The notes: generated by a model not told the origin, from the sequence alone. Counted from the first letter of the stretch, positions 1 through 9,086 are shown. The stretch is DNA of 64,000 bases from Solirubrobacter soli DSM 22325 (GCF_000423665.1 NZ_AUIK01000020.1:186001-250000); one strand, 5' to 3'. A program made the numbers and translations.

Positions 1-1214
1 AGGAAGGCCGCCGCCGAGGCGTGCGCCGCGCGGTCGAAGGCGCGGCGCCCGGCGCGAACGAGCAGGTCGGCGGCCCACGGCTCGCCGACCGGCTCGGCGG
101 GGAGGAGATGCAGGGCGGCCTGGATGACATCGGCCCCGTCCTCGGCGAGCACCCGCGCGGCGCACCTGCGGAGCGTCTCCATCCGCGCGGCGTGGACGCC
201 GTCGCGCACGATCTTCAGCAGCCACGGATGCTGAAAGGCGAGCGGGATCCGATCGGCGAAGATTCCCGCCGCCGTGAGGCGCTCGGCGGCCAGCGCGGCG
301 GCCTCGATGCTGAGCTCGGCGACGCTCGCGGCGCGCCGGAGCGAGGTCGCGACGCCGAGGACGGCCACCGCTCGCGCGAGCGCGACCGCATCGTCCCCGA
401 GGCGGGCCAGCCGCAGCTCGGTGACGCGCGCGAGGCTCTCGGGGCGTGCCTCGTCGACCTCCTTGGCGGAACGGGGCGCGCGGCCGAGGTGGCGCACGAG
501 CTGGTCGAGCAGGAATGGGTTGCCGTCAGTGGCCTCGAACGCGGCTTGCGACGCGGCGGGATCCCCGTCCAGCAACGCCGCGGTCCCGGCGCTCGAGAGC
601 GGTTTGAGATGCAGGCTCGCCCCGGATGCCGCGAACTGGGTCAGCAGCAGCCGAGGTGCGTCGGGCTCGTCGGGGCGGAATCCGGCGACGATCAGCAGGC
701 GGTCTTCGGCGGCTCGCGTGGCGAGTTGACACAGCCAGCGCAGCGACGGGACGTCCGCCCAATGCACGTCGTCGACGAACACGGCGATCGGCCGCTGCGT
801 CGCGAGCCGGCGGACCGCGATCGTCAGCGCCGCCGTGATCGACGCCACGGTGCCGGACGTGAGCGAGGCCCGATCGTGCTCGGCGGTGCCCGACAGCACG
901 AGTTCGCACGGCGCCGCGCGGCCCGCGAGCGCGCTCGCGCGCTGCTGGTCGTCGGCATGCTCGAGCAGTTGTTCCAGCAGCTCGGCGGCGACGCCCCACC
1001 CGAGGTCGCGCTCGAGCTCTGAGCCGAGCGCCCGCACGAGCCAGAACCCCGCGGTCGCGGCCTGTTCCGCCGCGACGCCGAGCAGGCTCGTCTTGCCCAG
1101 GCCGGCCTTGCCGACGATCGACACGATCTGGCCAGTGCCATCGGCCGCGGCGCAGATCGCTTGCGCGAGTACTGATTGCTCGCGATCGCGCTCCAACAAC
1201 GAGCCGGGCGCCAT
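1..1214 (-). CDS. LuxR/LAL-type ATP-binding regulator, 3' end cut off by window
   Basis: N-terminal 404 residues of a large ATPase regulator. It starts at the ATG at 1214 (MAPGSLLERDRE) and the frame stays open to the window edge. The P-loop GKAGLGKTSLL lies near residues 30-40 and a Walker B-like stretch VFVDDVHWADV near residue 150. A degenerate winged-helix/TPR part would follow. In the LAL family a LuxR helix-turn-helix sits at the C-terminus, which is outside this window, so DNA binding is assumed. It is transcribed away from the sigma-like gene at 1374. The ligand and targets are not visible. Confidence 0.85.
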   Translation of the reverse strand, partial: MAPGSLLERDREQSVLAQAICAAADGTGQIVSIVGKAGLGKTSLLGVAAEQAATAGFWLVRALGSELERDLGWGVAAELLEQLLEHADDQQRASALAGRAAPCELVLSGTAEHDRASLTSGTVASITAALTIAVRRLATQRPIAVFVDDVHWADVPSLRWLCQLATRAAEDRLLIVAGFRPDEPDAPRLLLTQFAASGASLHLKPLSSAGTAALLDGDPAASQAAFEATDGNPFLLDQLVRHLGRAPRSAKEVDEARPESLARVTELRLARLGDDAVALARAVAVLGVATSLRRAASVAELSIEAAALAAERLTAAGIFADRIPLAFQHPWLLKIVRDGVHAARMETLRRCAARVLAEDGADVIQAALHLLPAEPVGEPWAADLLVRAGRRAFDRAAHASAAAF

Positions 1215-1373
1215 CGGTCAACCATACCTGCGCGGCATGTTGCCCGCACGGAAATCGTGGTCCCGCCGGGGGAGGTCCGGGAAAAGATCGTGGAGGCTCC
1301 ACGATGCGAGCGCGGACCGCCTCAGGGAGCCTGCATCCCAAGACAAACGCCCACGTCTTGCGGGGAGTCTCGA
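1215..1373. promoter_or_regulatory. Divergent control region with ATCGTGG sites
   Basis: This spacer separates the ATPase regulator from the sigma-like gene. It holds a 19-bp inverted repeat at 1287-1305 (ATCGTGGA, 3-nt centre, TCCACGAT) and an extra half site ATCGTGG at 1254-1260. A third copy lies at 1392-1398, just inside the sigma-like gene. The symmetry and position suggest an operator for one of the two flanking regulators. That role is inferred. Confidence 0.4.
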
Positions 1374-2072
1374 ATGCACCTGTCAGTCCACATCGTGGAG
1401 TACACCGAAGCGCAGGCCGCCGACCGCCGTCACAAGCGTACGCAGCCGCCGCGGAGCGTCCCCACCGTCCGCTTTCGCGCACGCCGGGACGCGCGCCGCG
1501 ACGAGGACCTCGCGATGACCGTGCAGCGCGCGGCGGACGGCGACGCCGGCGCCTGGAAAGCGATCGTGAAGCGCTTCGACGGCTCGATCCGCATGATCGC
1601 GCGCCGCCACGGTCTCTGCGAAGCCGACCGTGACGAGGTCGCGCAGCGGACGTGGGTCGCCTTCTCCCGCCACGTCGGCCAGCTCGAGACCCACCCGGCG
1701 CTCGGTGGCTGGCTCGCCCTGACGGCACGCCGCGAGAGCCTGCGGGTGCTCGCCGCCGCTCGGCGCGAGCCCTTGGTCGCGGACCTGCCCGAGCCGTCCG
1801 TGCCCGACACGGCACACGAGCACGTCGAGCGCGAGGAGCTCCGTCACGCACTGCGCAGCGCCATCGCCCGCGCGCCGGAGCATGAACGCCGGGTGATGGA
1901 CCTGCTGGTGTCCGAACCCTCGCTCAGCTACGCCGAGATCAGCGCGACGCTCGGGATCCCGGTCGGCAGCATCGGTCCGATCCGCGGGCGCTGCATCGCG
2001 CGTCTGCGTCGCGACGCGGAGCTCGCACTCGCCATCCACGGCCGACCGGTTGGTGGTCATGACCTCGCTTGA
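1374..2072 (+). CDS. Sigma-70 family (ECF-like) RNA polymerase sigma factor
   Basis: A 232-residue sigma-70-like protein. Residues about 45-125 (AADGDAGAWKAIVKRF, then RDEVAQRTWVAF) match region 2. Residues about 165-215 (LSYAEISATLGIPVGSIG followed by RGRCIARLRR) match region 4.2, which recognises the -35 box. The ATG at 1374 is chosen because GGGGAG lies about 7 nt upstream; an in-frame start further upstream has no such site. Its 3' end overlaps the SGNH-hydrolase gene, so the two are probably co-translated. No zinc-finger anti-sigma gene is adjacent. The N-terminal 45 residues are basic and unlike typical ECF factors. Confidence 0.85.
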   Translation: MHLSVHIVEYTEAQAADRRHKRTQPPRSVPTVRFRARRDARRDEDLAMTVQRAADGDAGAWKAIVKRFDGSIRMIARRHGLCEADRDEVAQRTWVAFSRHVGQLETHPALGGWLALTARRESLRVLAAARREPLVADLPEPSVPDTAHEHVEREELRHALRSAIARAPEHERRVMDLLVSEPSLSYAEISATLGIPVGSIGPIRGRCIARLRRDAELALAIHGRPVGGHDLA

Positions 2073-4827
2073 GGATCCCCCAGATCACCGCATGTCCGGC
2101 CTGAAGCCGTACAACGGCCAGTGGCCTTCGCCCAAGTGGGCGGTCTGGCACATCGCGGTCTTCATCGCGGCCGTCGGCGGTGTCATCGCACTCTGGCTCG
2201 ACCTGTCGCCCGTCTGGCGCGTCGTGATGGCCGTCGTCGTGATCGGCGTGATCGCGATCCGCCTGATCCCGCTCAGCCACGGAAACGCCGGCCCGCTACG
2301 AACCGTCGAGAACATCGGCGCGTTCGTCAGCCTGATCGTCGTTCCGGTCTTCGCGCTGCTCGGGGTCGACGCGCTCCTCTCCGTGTTCTTCGGCCCCGTC
2401 GACCCGGTCGTCGGCCTCGTCGTCGGCGGACTGATCATCTTCGGCGCCGGCCGTGTCGTGCTCGAGCCGGTCTGGACGGCCAACGAGCTCGATCACCGGT
2501 GGCTCTTCGCCGCCATGAGCGCGCTGGCGCTGACGTTCGGACCGGGCATCGTGATCGCGGGCCTCGGGCAGCTGAACGGCGACGAAGGGACACTCGCCGC
2601 GCGGCCGATGGTCACGCAGCTCGACGTCATCGTGCTGCGGCCCGGCGCGCTGCCGTCAGGCCCTGAGACGTCGCCGCCGCAGGGCGACTGGCGCGTCAAG
2701 GTGTGGACGGGCAGCGTCAGCGGCGACGAGATCACGTGGGCGGGCGGTCAGGCCCCTGAGCTCAACGGTCAAGCCGATGCCGATCGCGTCCTCCTGCTGC
2801 TTCCGCCCGCCGGCGACAACGACGCGCAGGCACGCTGGCTCAAGCTCGCCGACCAGGCCGAGCCGCGGACGACCAGCACCTACGCGCTGCTGACCGGCGC
2901 GACGCCCGACCAGCTCAAGCGCTGGCGTGGCCCGCTGACGGGCATGACCGGCCGTGTCGGCGACGCCCTTCCGATCGGCGCGCTCGGTGGCCCGGATGCC
3001 ACCGCGGCGGAGCTCGGGATCCGTGCCGCGACGCAGTCCGAGAGCGCCACGACAGATCTCGCGCTCGCGATCGCCCACCGCCCCTACCTGCTCTTCGACA
3101 GCGGCGAGCGCGACGCCCGCCCGCTCGACGTCAACGAGCTCTTCAAGCGCGGGTACATGTCGATGTGCGAGGCGGGGCAGAAGGTCCGCTCGCGCTGCGT
3201 CGCAATCGATGGCGGCAACCAGCTGCGGACCGGGTTCAACCACCTCGCGTTCGACACCAAGGCGGTCGTCGCGGATCGCACGATCCCGACCCGCATCTAC
3301 TTCAACGCGACCCGCGGGCCCGCGCGCGGCGACGAGTATCCGGACGGGCTGATCCTCCTCGACTACTGGTGGTACCTGCCCGACAACCCGGCGGACTCGG
3401 GCCGCGGCGCCTTCTGCGGCCCCGGCTTCAGCATCGGCGGTGTCACGTGCTTCAACCACCAGTCCGACTGGGAGGGCGTGACCGTGGTCCTCGACGCGCA
3501 GCACCCGGACGAGGCGCCCGTGTCGGTCAACTACGCCGAGCACGACGGCAGCGTGCGCTACAGCTGGGCGGCGCTCCAGCGCCTCTGGGCCCAGACCGGT
3601 GTCAAGCCGAGCGACCCGGTTCGCGCTGTCGTGTATCCCGCCCGCGGGACACATGCCTCGTATCCGTCGCAATGTGGCGATCAGTCGTGCCCGCGCGGCG
3701 TGCTCAAGAACGTCGGCGACGCCTCGGCGCTGACCGATCGCCCGCACGACGGAAAGGTCCAGTGGGCGGGCAACACCGACGACGGCTGCGCCGCGATCTG
3801 CGTCGCGGCCTTGCCGACCCGGACCGCCGGCGCGGAGCCGGCGAGCTGGAACGCCTGGCGTGGGCACTGGGGAACGGCGAACTGCGTGATGGGCGTCTTC
3901 TGCTCATCCGCGCAACCGCCGCTGTCACCCGGCAATCAACCGCGCTACCAGTCGCCGTCGTGCACCGGCAAGGCCTACGACGTCGCCGGCGCCGGGTACG
4001 TCGCCGCCGATCGAGGATGTCTGATCGCGCCGGCACCGACCCGCGGCCGGCTGCTCGCCCTCGGCGACTCGTACTCGTCCGGCGAAGGCGCCGGGCAGTA
4101 CGAACCCAGCTCCGACACGTCGGGGAACAGCTGCCACCGGTCCGTCAATGCCTGGCCACGCCTCGTGGCGCGCGAGCGGCACATCACCGCGATGCCATCC
4201 CTGGCCTGCAGCGGCGCGCGCCTGAGCGACGTCCTCCACGGGCGGCCGTCGGGCCAGAGCGAGCGTCGCGTGAGCCAGCTCAGCCGCATCGGCGGAGCTC
4301 CGGACATCATCACGATCAGCATCGGCGGCAACGACCTCGGGTTCGCCGAAGTCCTCAAGTCCTGCATCGCGACCAACTGCGTCCGCAAGTACGCCCAGCC
4401 CTCCGGCGACGTGCTGGACCGCCGGATCGAGCAGCTCGCGCTCGCGCTGCCCGACGCGTACCGCGCGATCCAGGCCGCCGCGCCCGGCGCACGGATCGTC
4501 GTCGTGGACTACCCGCGGCTCTTCCCCGAGGGCAAGCCGAACTGCGCCGCCGCCAAGACGATCACCGTCGCGGAGGGCGACTACCTCAACGAGAAGGTCG
4601 AGCGCGCCGACGTCGCGATCCTCGGCGCCGCCCGTCAGGCCGGCGTGAGCGCGGTCGACGTCTCGCGTGCGCTCGCCGGCGGTGAGCTCAGCTGTTCCGG
4701 CCGCCAGTTCCTCAACCGCGTCAACCCGCAGTTGAAGGTCCTCAGCGGTTCTTTCCATCCCAACGCCGACGGCCAGGAGCAGATCGCCGATGCCGTCTTG
4801 ACCGGACTCGCCGCGCTCGACGGCTGA
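2059..4827 (+). CDS. Membrane protein with Vps62-like middle and C-terminal SGNH/GDSL hydrolase domain
   Basis: About 922 residues in three parts. The first 165 residues hold several hydrophobic segments (for example VWHIAVFIAAVGGVIALW), so the protein is membrane anchored. The middle (about 360-620) has DYWWYLPDNP, NHQSDWEGVTVVLD and ARGTHASYPS, which resemble the Vps62/DUF946 family. The C-terminus (about 660-920) is an SGNH esterase: block I GDSYSSGEG with Ser671, block III GGNDLGF with Asn758, and block V SFHPNADG with His900. This is a secreted-side lipase/esterase fold. The start at 2059 overlaps the sigma gene stop; TTG 2050 and ATG 2092 are alternatives. The substrate is unknown. Confidence 0.8.
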   Translation: MTSLEDPPDHRMSGLKPYNGQWPSPKWAVWHIAVFIAAVGGVIALWLDLSPVWRVVMAVVVIGVIAIRLIPLSHGNAGPLRTVENIGAFVSLIVVPVFALLGVDALLSVFFGPVDPVVGLVVGGLIIFGAGRVVLEPVWTANELDHRWLFAAMSALALTFGPGIVIAGLGQLNGDEGTLAARPMVTQLDVIVLRPGALPSGPETSPPQGDWRVKVWTGSVSGDEITWAGGQAPELNGQADADRVLLLLPPAGDNDAQARWLKLADQAEPRTTSTYALLTGATPDQLKRWRGPLTGMTGRVGDALPIGALGGPDATAAELGIRAATQSESATTDLALAIAHRPYLLFDSGERDARPLDVNELFKRGYMSMCEAGQKVRSRCVAIDGGNQLRTGFNHLAFDTKAVVADRTIPTRIYFNATRGPARGDEYPDGLILLDYWWYLPDNPADSGRGAFCGPGFSIGGVTCFNHQSDWEGVTVVLDAQHPDEAPVSVNYAEHDGSVRYSWAALQRLWAQTGVKPSDPVRAVVYPARGTHASYPSQCGDQSCPRGVLKNVGDASALTDRPHDGKVQWAGNTDDGCAAICVAALPTRTAGAEPASWNAWRGHWGTANCVMGVFCSSAQPPLSPGNQPRYQSPSCTGKAYDVAGAGYVAADRGCLIAPAPTRGRLLALGDSYSSGEGAGQYEPSSDTSGNSCHRSVNAWPRLVARERHITAMPSLACSGARLSDVLHGRPSGQSERRVSQLSRIGGAPDIITISIGGNDLGFAEVLKSCIATNCVRKYAQPSGDVLDRRIEQLALALPDAYRAIQAAAPGARIVVVDYPRLFPEGKPNCAAAKTITVAEGDYLNEKVERADVAILGAARQAGVSAVDVSRALAGGELSCSGRQFLNRVNPQLKVLSGSFHPNADGQEQIADAVLTGLAALDG

Positions 4828-4845
4828 CAGACAACAGAGGTTCGA

Positions 4846-5988
4846 ATGATCGCTGACCTGCACTGCCACTTCCCGATGCACCTCGTGGAAGCACTCGAGG
4901 AGCATCCCCGCCACCGGGTCACGGGGTGGTTGGAGCGCCTCCGACAAGAGCTGGACGCCGAGGGGTTCGCGATCGCGAGAAGGCTCTTCAACGCCGGGTT
5001 CACCGACCCGTGGCGGGTCTCGTCCGCCGGCCTGCGCGAAGGCGGGGCGGGCATCGTCTGCTCGGTCCTGTACTGGCCCTTCTACGAGTTCCAGATCGGG
5101 GCCGAGTACGGCTCCCCGCCCGACCCGCGAGCGTTCGCCGCGCTGCTGGACCAGCTCGACGACGTCGAGGAGCGGCTGGCCGGCGAGGACATCGTCGTCG
5201 TCAAGCGCGCGAAGGATCTCGACGAGGAGCGGATGCGCTTCGTGCACTGCGTCGAGGGGGGCTTTCACCTCGGCCCCAACCGCATCGACGTCGAGGACCA
5301 GATCCGGCAGCTCGCCGACGCCGGCGTCGCGTACATCACCCTCGCGCACCTCTTCTACCGTGGCGTCGCGGCCGACGCGCCGGCGATCCCGGTCCTGAGC
5401 GATCACGAGTACAACTGCTTCTTCCGGCAGCCCGAGGACGGCCTGCCGGCGCTCGGGCGGGCGGTCATCGAGGCCATGTGCGAGCACCACGTGGTGGTCG
5501 ACCTGAGCCACATGCGCCCCGACGTCATCGCCGCCGCGCTCAAGCAGCTCGACGAACTCGACCCGGACCGGCGGATCCCGGTGATCGCCTCGCACGTCGG
5601 CGTCGCGTCCGCCGGCCCGGCGGGCCACACCTACAACCTCGGACCCGAGACGATCCGCTCGATCGCCGGCCGGAACGGCGTCATCGGCCTCATCACCGGC
5701 CAGCACCTCCTCGGCGAGACCAAGACCCCGCAGGACTCCGTCGCCCTGCTGTGCAGGCACATCGACGCCATCCACGACCTCGTCGGGTCCCACGACCACA
5801 CGGCGATCGGCACGGACCTCGACGGCTTCATCAAACCGACGCTGTCCGGGCTGGAGCGCGCCGAGGACCTCGCGAAGCTCGAGGGCTGGATCCGCAACGC
5901 GTATCCGAGCGCGGACGCCGACAAGCTGCTGCACGGCAACGTCGAACGCGTGCTGCGCACGACGTTCGCGCTGCGTGAGCGAGGGTGA
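4846..5988 (+). CDS. Membrane-dipeptidase-type metallopeptidase (family M19)
   Basis: A 380-residue amidohydrolase-fold dipeptidase. All M19 metal-site positions are visible: His6 and His8 in DLHCH, Glu137 in HCVEGG, His222 in DLSHM, His250 in ASHVG and Asp324 in GTDLDG. The family cleaves dipeptides, including ones with C-terminal D-residues, with two zinc ions. There is no signal peptide, so it is predicted to be cytoplasmic. It follows the SGNH hydrolase by 18 nt, probably in the same transcript, and ends 4 nt before a convergent DUF202 gene. Confidence 0.9.
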   Translation: MIADLHCHFPMHLVEALEEHPRHRVTGWLERLRQELDAEGFAIARRLFNAGFTDPWRVSSAGLREGGAGIVCSVLYWPFYEFQIGAEYGSPPDPRAFAALLDQLDDVEERLAGEDIVVVKRAKDLDEERMRFVHCVEGGFHLGPNRIDVEDQIRQLADAGVAYITLAHLFYRGVAADAPAIPVLSDHEYNCFFRQPEDGLPALGRAVIEAMCEHHVVVDLSHMRPDVIAAALKQLDELDPDRRIPVIASHVGVASAGPAGHTYNLGPETIRSIAGRNGVIGLITGQHLLGETKTPQDSVALLCRHIDAIHDLVGSHDHTAIGTDLDGFIKPTLSGLERAEDLAKLEGWIRNAYPSADADKLLHGNVERVLRTTFALRERG

Positions 5989-5992
5989 CGCT

Positions 5993-6349
5993 TCAGCCGT
6001 CGAGGAGCATCGCGACGAGCACCACGAACGCGTAGATCGCGAGGCCGACGCCGAGCGCGGTGAACCCGCGGCCGATGGGCAGCCGCCGCCCCGCGGTCAT
6101 CGCCTCCTCGTAGCCGCGCCACCGCCTCGCCGCGGTCGCCGCGAGCACGCACCCCGCGAGCAGCGGCGGAGCCGACACGACCCACCGCCACAGCTCGTGG
6201 TGGAAGTCGATCGCCTTCGCCGCCGCGATGCCGCCCGCGAGCAGCGCCAACGACGTCCGCACCCACGCCAGGAACGTCCGCTCGTTGGCGAGCGAGAACC
6301 GGTAGTCGATCGGGTGGGGCTCAGTGCTCGGTTCCCGCGCCACCGCCAT
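5993..6349 (-). CDS. DUF202 family small membrane protein
   Basis: A 118-residue protein with the DUF202 signature LANERTFLAWVRTSLALLAGG near residues 20-40 and three hydrophobic segments (about 30-50, 57-75, 92-115). DUF202 proteins (YidH-like) are inner-membrane proteins of unknown function. The ATG at 6349 follows no clear ribosome binding site. It is divergent from the amidohydrolase operon at 6428, leaving a 78-nt shared upstream region. Confidence 0.85.
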   Translation of the reverse strand: MAVAREPSTEPHPIDYRFSLANERTFLAWVRTSLALLAGGIAAAKAIDFHHELWRWVVSAPPLLAGCVLAATAARRWRGYEEAMTAGRRLPIGRGFTALGVGLAIYAFVVLVAMLLDG

Positions 6350-6384
6350 AGCTTGTCAAGCGAGGACGCATCGCCTACTGCATT

Positions 6385-6427
6385 AACTTGATCGGGATTA
6401 TCGAGTTTTGATTTACTCCCGGCTCTG
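6385..6427 (+). promoter_or_regulatory. Inverted-repeat operator and promoter of the left LLM/ABC operon
   Basis: AACTTGA (6385-6391), 9 nt, TCGAGTT (6401-6407) form an inverted repeat with one mismatch. A -10-like TTTACT lies at 6412-6417, only 10 nt before the ATG at 6428, and no Shine-Dalgarno is present, so a leaderless mRNA is likely. The same arrangement precedes the right arm at 16745. The regulator is not identifiable within the cluster. Confidence 0.55.
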
Positions 6428-7531
6428 ATGCCGGTCGCCCCACTCTCGAGCCCGCTCGTCCCGACCACGGCCGCCAAGCCGTTCGTGTTGCCCGCCCTGG
6501 CCGATCCGCACGTGCACCTGGACAAGGCGCTGACGGTGGATCAGGTCGCCAATCCCGCGGGCGACCTCGCCGGCGCGATCGACGCGTGGCTGGGCTTCCG
6601 CGCCACGCAGAGCGCCGATGCCATACGCGAGCGGGCGCGGCGCGCGGCGCTCACGCTGCTGCGCAACGGGACCACCGCGATCCGCGCGCACGTCGACACC
6701 GGGCCGGACATCGGCCTGCGAGCGGTTCACGCGCTGCTCGGCCTGCGCGAGGAGCTGGAGGGCGTGCTCGACCTCCAGGTCGTCGCGTGCGCGTTCCTGC
6801 CACTCACGGGGCGCGGCTCGGCGGACGTCAAGGCGCTGGCCGCCGAGGCGCTCGCCGCGGGCGCCGACCTCCTGGGCGGCGCGCCGTGGCTCGACGCCGA
6901 CCCGGCGGGTGCCTATGACGCGGTCGTCGAGCTCGCGCACACGGCCGGCGTGGGGCTGGATCTACATGTGGACGAGACGCTGGACCCGCGGGTGTTCACG
7001 CTGCCGGCGCTGCTGGACCGCGTCGAGGGCGGCTTCCCACATCCCGTCGCGGTCGACCATCTCGTCAGCCTGCCGCTGCAGGACGATCCGGTGCGGGCCC
7101 GGACGGCCGAACGGCTCGCGACCGCCGGCGTCGGCGTCGTCGCGCTGCCCGCCACGAACCTCTACCTGCAGGGCCGGGAGGCGGGCGCCTTGGCGTCGCG
7201 CGGGCTCACAGCGGTCCGGGAGCTGCTCGACGCGGGGGTGACGGTGGCCGCGGGCGGTGACAACGTGCGCGACCCGTTCAACCCGACGGGCCGCCTGGAC
7301 CCGCTGGAGACGGCCGGGCTGCTGGTCACCGCCGCGCACCTCTCGCTGGATGAGGCGTTGGCCGCGGTCTCGGACTCGGCCCGCGCTCTGATGGGGCTGG
7401 CGCCGAGCACGGACTCGGTCACGCTGCCCGCCTCGTCGCTCGCCGATGCCATCGCGGCCGCGCCCGTGGACCGCGTGGTCGAGCGTGACGGGCGGGTCGT
7501 CGCACGGACGACGGTGCGGGTGGAGGCGTGA
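6428..7531 (+). CDS. Cytosine-deaminase-like amidohydrolase
   Basis: A 367-residue amidohydrolase of the CodA/cytosine deaminase group. The metal ligands are His28 and His30 (PHVHLDK), His180 (DLHVDET), His211 (VDHL) and Asp278 (GGDNVRDPFNP). These enzymes hydrolyse C-N bonds of pyrimidines or related N-heterocycles. It is the first gene of an operon with an NMT1/THI5-type ABC importer, an AhpD-like protein and two LLM oxidoreductases. This suggests it acts on the imported compound or on a ring-cleavage product. The exact substrate cannot be read from sequence. Its last codons overlap the ATPase gene by 4 nt. Confidence 0.85.
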   Translation: MPVAPLSSPLVPTTAAKPFVLPALADPHVHLDKALTVDQVANPAGDLAGAIDAWLGFRATQSADAIRERARRAALTLLRNGTTAIRAHVDTGPDIGLRAVHALLGLREELEGVLDLQVVACAFLPLTGRGSADVKALAAEALAAGADLLGGAPWLDADPAGAYDAVVELAHTAGVGLDLHVDETLDPRVFTLPALLDRVEGGFPHPVAVDHLVSLPLQDDPVRARTAERLATAGVGVVALPATNLYLQGREAGALASRGLTAVRELLDAGVTVAAGGDNVRDPFNPTGRLDPLETAGLLVTAAHLSLDEALAAVSDSARALMGLAPSTDSVTLPASSLADAIAAAPVDRVVERDGRVVARTTVRVEA

Positions 7532-8292
7532 CCGCGGTCGAGGCCACGCCGGCGACTGAGCTGGCCGCGGTCGCGTTCCGGGACGTCGGCAAGCGCTTCC
7601 CCGACGGCACGCTCGCGCTCGAGGAGGTCGACTTCGAGGTCCCGCACGGGACGATCGCGTCGATCGTCGGCCCGTCGGGCTGTGGCAAGTCGACGCTCCT
7701 GCGGATCGCCGCGCGCCTGGAGACCGCGTCGGTGGGTGACGTCGCGGTCTCCGAGCGGCCGGTCGGCTTCGTCTTCCAGGACCCGACGCTGCTGCCGTGG
7801 CGCAGCGTGCGCACCAACGTCGAGCTGCTCGGCCAATTGCACGGGCTGCCGAAAGAGGAGCGCCGCCGCCGCGCCGCCGAGGCGATCGAGCTCACGGGCC
7901 TGCAGGGCTTCGAGGGGCATCTCCCCCGCGCGCTCTCCGGCGGGATGCGGATGCGCACGTCGCTGGCGCGCACGCTCACGCTGCGGCCCCGGGTCCTGCT
8001 GCTCGACGAGCCGTTCGGCGCGCTCGACGAGATCACGCGCGAGCGGCTCAACGAGGAGCTGCTCCGGCTGCACGCGGCGACCGCGTTCTCCGCGCTGCTG
8101 GTGACCCATTCCGTCGCCGAGGCGGTGTTCATCTCCTCGCGGGTGGCGATCATGTCACCGCGTCCGGGGCGGATCGTCGAGCAGCTCGAGGTCCCGTTCC
8201 CGTACCCGCGCGACGAGCGGCTGCGCGCGGACCCCGCCTTCCACGCCTTCGTCGCAAGTGCCTCGGCGCGTCTGCGGAGGGCGATCACATGA
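7528..8292 (+). CDS. ABC transporter ATP-binding protein (SsuB/TauB/ThiZ type)
   Basis: A 254-residue nucleotide-binding subunit. Walker A GPSGCGKST is at 48-56, Q-loop FVFQDP near 82-86, signature LSGGM at 136-140, Walker B VLLLDEPFGALDE at 156-168 and the switch His194 in VTHSV. The branch is the nitrate/sulfonate/taurine/pyrimidine importers, whose substrate-binding proteins are NMT1/THI5-like. The GTG start overlaps the upstream TGA (GTGA), and the 3' end overlaps the permease ATG by 4 nt, so the genes are translationally coupled. Confidence 0.95.
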   Translation: MTAVEATPATELAAVAFRDVGKRFPDGTLALEEVDFEVPHGTIASIVGPSGCGKSTLLRIAARLETASVGDVAVSERPVGFVFQDPTLLPWRSVRTNVELLGQLHGLPKEERRRRAAEAIELTGLQGFEGHLPRALSGGMRMRTSLARTLTLRPRVLLLDEPFGALDEITRERLNEELLRLHAATAFSALLVTHSVAEAVFISSRVAIMSPRPGRIVEQLEVPFPYPRDERLRADPAFHAFVASASARLRRAIT

Positions 8293-9074
8293 CCCGCCGG
8301 GCCCGGCAGGCGCTGCCGCCCGCGCTGCTGTTCGCGGCGATCGTCGGGATCTGGTTCTTCGTCAGCTACGTGCTGCTGGAGCCGCGCCGCCGCTTCCTGT
8401 TGCCACCGCCGCAGGACGTCATCCGCATCGGCTTCCTCGACGGCGACAACCTGAGCGAGATCCTCGACGGCCTGGTGCAGTCGATCGCGGTCGCGGTCGT
8501 CGGCCTGTCGATCGCCACGGTGTTGGGACTCGCGCTGGCGATCGCGATGAGCCAGGCGCGCTGGATCGAGCGCTCCCTGTACCCGTGGGCGGTGGTCCTG
8601 CAGACCGTGCCGATCCTGGCGATCGTCCCCCTGATCGGGTTCTGGTTCAAGTTCGGCTTCTCGAGCCGCGTGCTCGTGTGCGTGCTGATCTCGCTGTTCC
8701 CGATCGTCACCAACACGTTGTTCGGGCTCAAGTCGGCGGCGCGCGAGCACCACGAGCTGTTCACGCTCAACGAGGCGACGCGGTGGCAGCGACTGTGGCG
8801 GCTGCAGCTGCCATGGGCGCTCCCCGCGATCTTCGCCGGCCTGCGGATCTCCGCCGGGTTGTCGGTGATCGGCGCGATCGTCGGCGACTTCTTCTTCCAG
8901 CAGGGACCGCCCGGGCTCGGGCGCCTGCTCTCGGACTACACGTACCAGCTCCAGTCCGAGCAGCTGCTCGCGACCGTCTTCTTCTCCTGCCTGCTCGGCC
9001 TCGTCGTCTTCTGGCTGTTCGGCCTCGCGGCCCGGCTCGCGACCGGCGCCTGGCACGACTCCTACGCCCCATGA
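8289..9074 (+). CDS. ABC transporter permease (BPD-type inner membrane component)
   Basis: A 261-residue integral membrane permease with about six hydrophobic segments, beginning LLFAAIVGIWFFVSYVLL. The EAA-type cytoplasmic loop appears as NEATRWQRLWRLQLPWALPA near residues 158-178 and couples to the ATPase. The ATG at 8289 overlaps the ATPase stop (ATGA), which fixes the start although the frame is open further upstream. It is the partner of the ATPase at 7528 and of the lipoprotein at 9087. Confidence 0.93.
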   Translation: MTRRARQALPPALLFAAIVGIWFFVSYVLLEPRRRFLLPPPQDVIRIGFLDGDNLSEILDGLVQSIAVAVVGLSIATVLGLALAIAMSQARWIERSLYPWAVVLQTVPILAIVPLIGFWFKFGFSSRVLVCVLISLFPIVTNTLFGLKSAAREHHELFTLNEATRWQRLWRLQLPWALPAIFAGLRISAGLSVIGAIVGDFFFQQGPPGLGRLLSDYTYQLQSEQLLATVFFSCLLGLVVFWLFGLAARLATGAWHDSYAP

Positions 9075-9086
9075 AAGGACCCGCTA

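Noticed and set aside
3925..5934. Long minus-strand open frame (669 codons) opposite the SGNH hydrolase and the dipeptidase
   Set aside because: It is antisense to two genes with clear domains and motifs. Its Arg/Asp/Val-rich composition is typical of a GC-driven shadow frame.
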